64,000 bases of DNA, taken from Polaribacter sp. WD7 (GTDB lineage: Bacteria > Bacteroidota > Bacteroidia > Flavobacteriales > Flavobacteriaceae). Both the position numbers and the translations under genes were made by a program. The notes under the pieces are model-generated. The model had not been told where the DNA came from, searched no databases, and saw only the letters and a program-made list of their open reading frames with translations. Positions 62,820 to 64,000 of this stretch are shown one piece after another. The stretch spans positions 310,001 to 374,000 of the forward strand of contig NZ_QPEJ01000017.1 in assembly GCF_003335085.1 (NCBI RefSeq), written 5' to 3'. Each line of letters starts with the position of its first letter. Within the stretch, counting starts at the first letter, position 1.

Positions 62820-63911
62820 CTAAAATTCAATAGAAAGTAAATGATTAATTATTCTTTCTGAAGTTTTACCATCCCAAAATTTTGGGATACTCCCCTCTTT
62901 CCATTTACCCTCAAATATTTGATCAATAGCTTTTCTTATATTCTTAGGGTTTGTACCTACCAATTCATTGGTTCCTAACGTAACCGTTTCTGGTCTTTCT
63001 GTATTATCTCTCAACGTTAAACAAGGAATTTTCATATATGTTGTTTCTTCAGTTATTCCACCAGAATCAGTAATTACGCAAAAAGATTTTTTTACTAAAT
63101 AATTAAACTCTAAATAACCAAAAGGATCTACGACATGAAAATTTTTAGCATCAATGTTTAGTTTTGCTAGTATTTGTTTTGTTCTAGGATGAGCAGGAAA
63201 AACAATGGGCACTCCTCTTGAAGATTTGATAATTTCTTGTAAAAACAATTTCAGTTTTGCCTCTTCATCTACATTAGCTGGTCTGTGCATTGTAAGTACA
63301 ATGTACTTTTTAGAACACAGGTTTAAAGAATCATAAATTTTTGGCTTTTTTAATTTGCCAATATTGCTAATTAAAGTATCTATCATGGTATTACCTACAA
63401 AAATAATAGCATCACCTTTTATACCTATATTTTTAAGGTTTTCTATCGCAATTTCAGATGTTACATAAAAATAATCTGTAATAGCATCAGTAACCATCCT
63501 GTTAATTTCTTCTGGCATAGATAAATCAAAAGAACGGATTCCTCCTTCTACATGAGCTACTTTTGTATTCATTTTTTTGGCAACAATAGCGCATGCCATC
63601 GTAGACGTAACGTCTCCTACCACAAGAACTAAATCTGCAGGATATTCTAATAATTCTTTTTCAAAAGCAGTCATAATAGCTGCGGTCTGTGCTGCTTGAG
63701 AACCAGAACCTACTCCAAGATTTTTATCTGGATTTGGAATATTTAATTCTTCAAAAAAAGTGCCACTTAACTTTTTATCGTAATGTTGACCAGTATGAAC
63801 CAATCTAAACGAAATTTTTTTACGTTTTTGATTTACCGAATGTATTTGATGAATAATTGGCGCAATTTTCATAAAATTGGGTCTTGCCCCTGCTATAATA
63901 GTTATATTCAT
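62820..63911 (-). CDS. wecB: UDP-N-acetylglucosamine 2-epimerase (non-hydrolysing)
   Basis: 363 residues. Starts IIAGARPNFMKIAPIIHQI (family fingerprint G-x-R-P-N-x-x-K), has HVEGGIRSFDLSMPEEINRMVTDAI and HPRTKQIL, and ITDSGGITEETTYMKIPCLTLRDNTERPET. Makes UDP-ManNAc for envelope polysaccharides. Starts 6 bp after the stop of the partial gene upstream; all four genes from the right edge form one leftward polysaccharide unit. Confidence 0.93.
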   Translation of the reverse strand: MNITIIAGARPNFMKIAPIIHQIHSVNQKRKKISFRLVHTGQHYDKKLSGTFFEELNIPNPDKNLGVGSGSQAAQTAAIMTAFEKELLEYPADLVLVVGDVTSTMACAIVAKKMNTKVAHVEGGIRSFDLSMPEEINRMVTDAITDYFYVTSEIAIENLKNIGIKGDAIIFVGNTMIDTLISNIGKLKKPKIYDSLNLCSKKYIVLTMHRPANVDEEAKLKLFLQEIIKSSRGVPIVFPAHPRTKQILAKLNIDAKNFHVVDPFGYLEFNYLVKKSFCVITDSGGITEETTYMKIPCLTLRDNTERPETVTLGTNELVGTNPKNIRKAIDQIFEGKWKEGSIPKFWDGKTSERIINHLLSIEF

Positions 63912-63917
63912 TACGTT

Positions 63918-64000
63918 TTAATCTTTTAGTAAAGAAGTAAATTGTTTTAACTTACCGCTCTTATTTCTTTCTAAGTTTTTTAATTTTTTAAAGTCTATTG
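63918..64000 (-). CDS. C-terminus of a probable CapK/phenylacetate-CoA ligase-like protein (partial)
   Basis: Only the last 27 codons are visible (ends LERNKSGKLKQFTSLLKD before TAA). The S-G-K-L-K/R motif near the end is what adenylate-forming enzymes of the CapK type have as C-terminal lysine loop. The gene belongs to the same unit as wecB (6 bp gap). Identification is weak since most of the gene lies outside the window. Confidence 0.45.
   Translation of the reverse strand, partial: IDFKKLKNLERNKSGKLKQFTSLLKD

Overview
The window is a stretch of low-GC (roughly 30 %) chromosome from a flavobacterium (Bacteroidota, Flavobacteriaceae; the protein repertoire looks like a marine Polaribacter/Tenacibaculum-type genome, but the genus is an inference). 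Evidence: promoters of the Bacteroidota form TTTG-N19-TAnnTTTG, almost no Shine-Dalgarno sequences, a protein with a type IX secretion C-terminal sorting domain, a PorV/PorQ-like barrel, a DUF4105/Lnb protein, a GlmU-family sugar nucleotidyltransferase, and a CarB without the C-terminal MGS-like domain. I saw no tRNA, rRNA, CRISPR array, phage or insertion sequence. Coding density is high; the longest gap is 348 bp upstream of lon.

Layout. 1-8172: a divergently arranged set of peptide-ligase-like enzymes: a circularly permuted ATP-grasp protein cut by the window edge (minus), then an abutting plus-strand operon of transglutaminase-DUF2126, ATP-grasp-alpha-E fusion and a second transglutaminase. 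This is the most interesting system here. 8294-13953: a TlpA-like thioredoxin lipoprotein/secreted protein, a TonB-dependent-type outer-membrane receptor, a cold-shock-domain protein with a long predicted leader, and a lipoprotein with propeller-like sequence. 14044-19241: a TetR regulator with its own operator followed by an ABC/HlyD/TolC export operon whose ATPase has lost most of the canonical motifs except Walker A. 19289-24293: small regulators, membrane proteins, a TRIC channel, a DEAD-box helicase, a thioesterase, DUF2461 and DUF1853 proteins. 24297-27195: an ECF sigma factor, a putative anti-sigma factor and two beta-repeat envelope proteins in one overlapping operon.

27544-43061 is housekeeping: lon, priA, a GlmU-family protein, a T9SS cargo with one c-type haem motif, an acyl-CoA thioesterase, carB, rpmH (L34), pyrG, yidC and a DUF1348 protein. 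43109-46687 holds an rRNA-type methyltransferase and a metal-homeostasis block: a Fur/Zur-like regulator divergent from a MerC-like protein, a methyltransferase and a ZIP transporter, with two palindromes covering the divergent promoters. 46796-50647 is an unknown 176-residue protein abutting a TPR sensor kinase, then a LuxR-type response regulator and a putative outer-membrane protein. 50660-60130: recQ, kpsF/kdsD-tatC-AhpD-like, lptB, pssA, a YheT-type hydrolase, a PorV-like protein and Lnb, i.e. mostly envelope biogenesis. 60110-64000 is the end of a surface-polysaccharide cluster read leftwards (polyprenyl glycosylphosphotransferase, glycosyltransferase, wecB, and the tail of a probable CapK-like protein).

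Several start codons were moved from the longest reading frame because a promoter or family N-terminus argues for it (DUF2461, lon, pyrG, the Fur-like gene, merC-like gene, YheT-like gene). Names rest on reading motifs by eye; no database search was possible.
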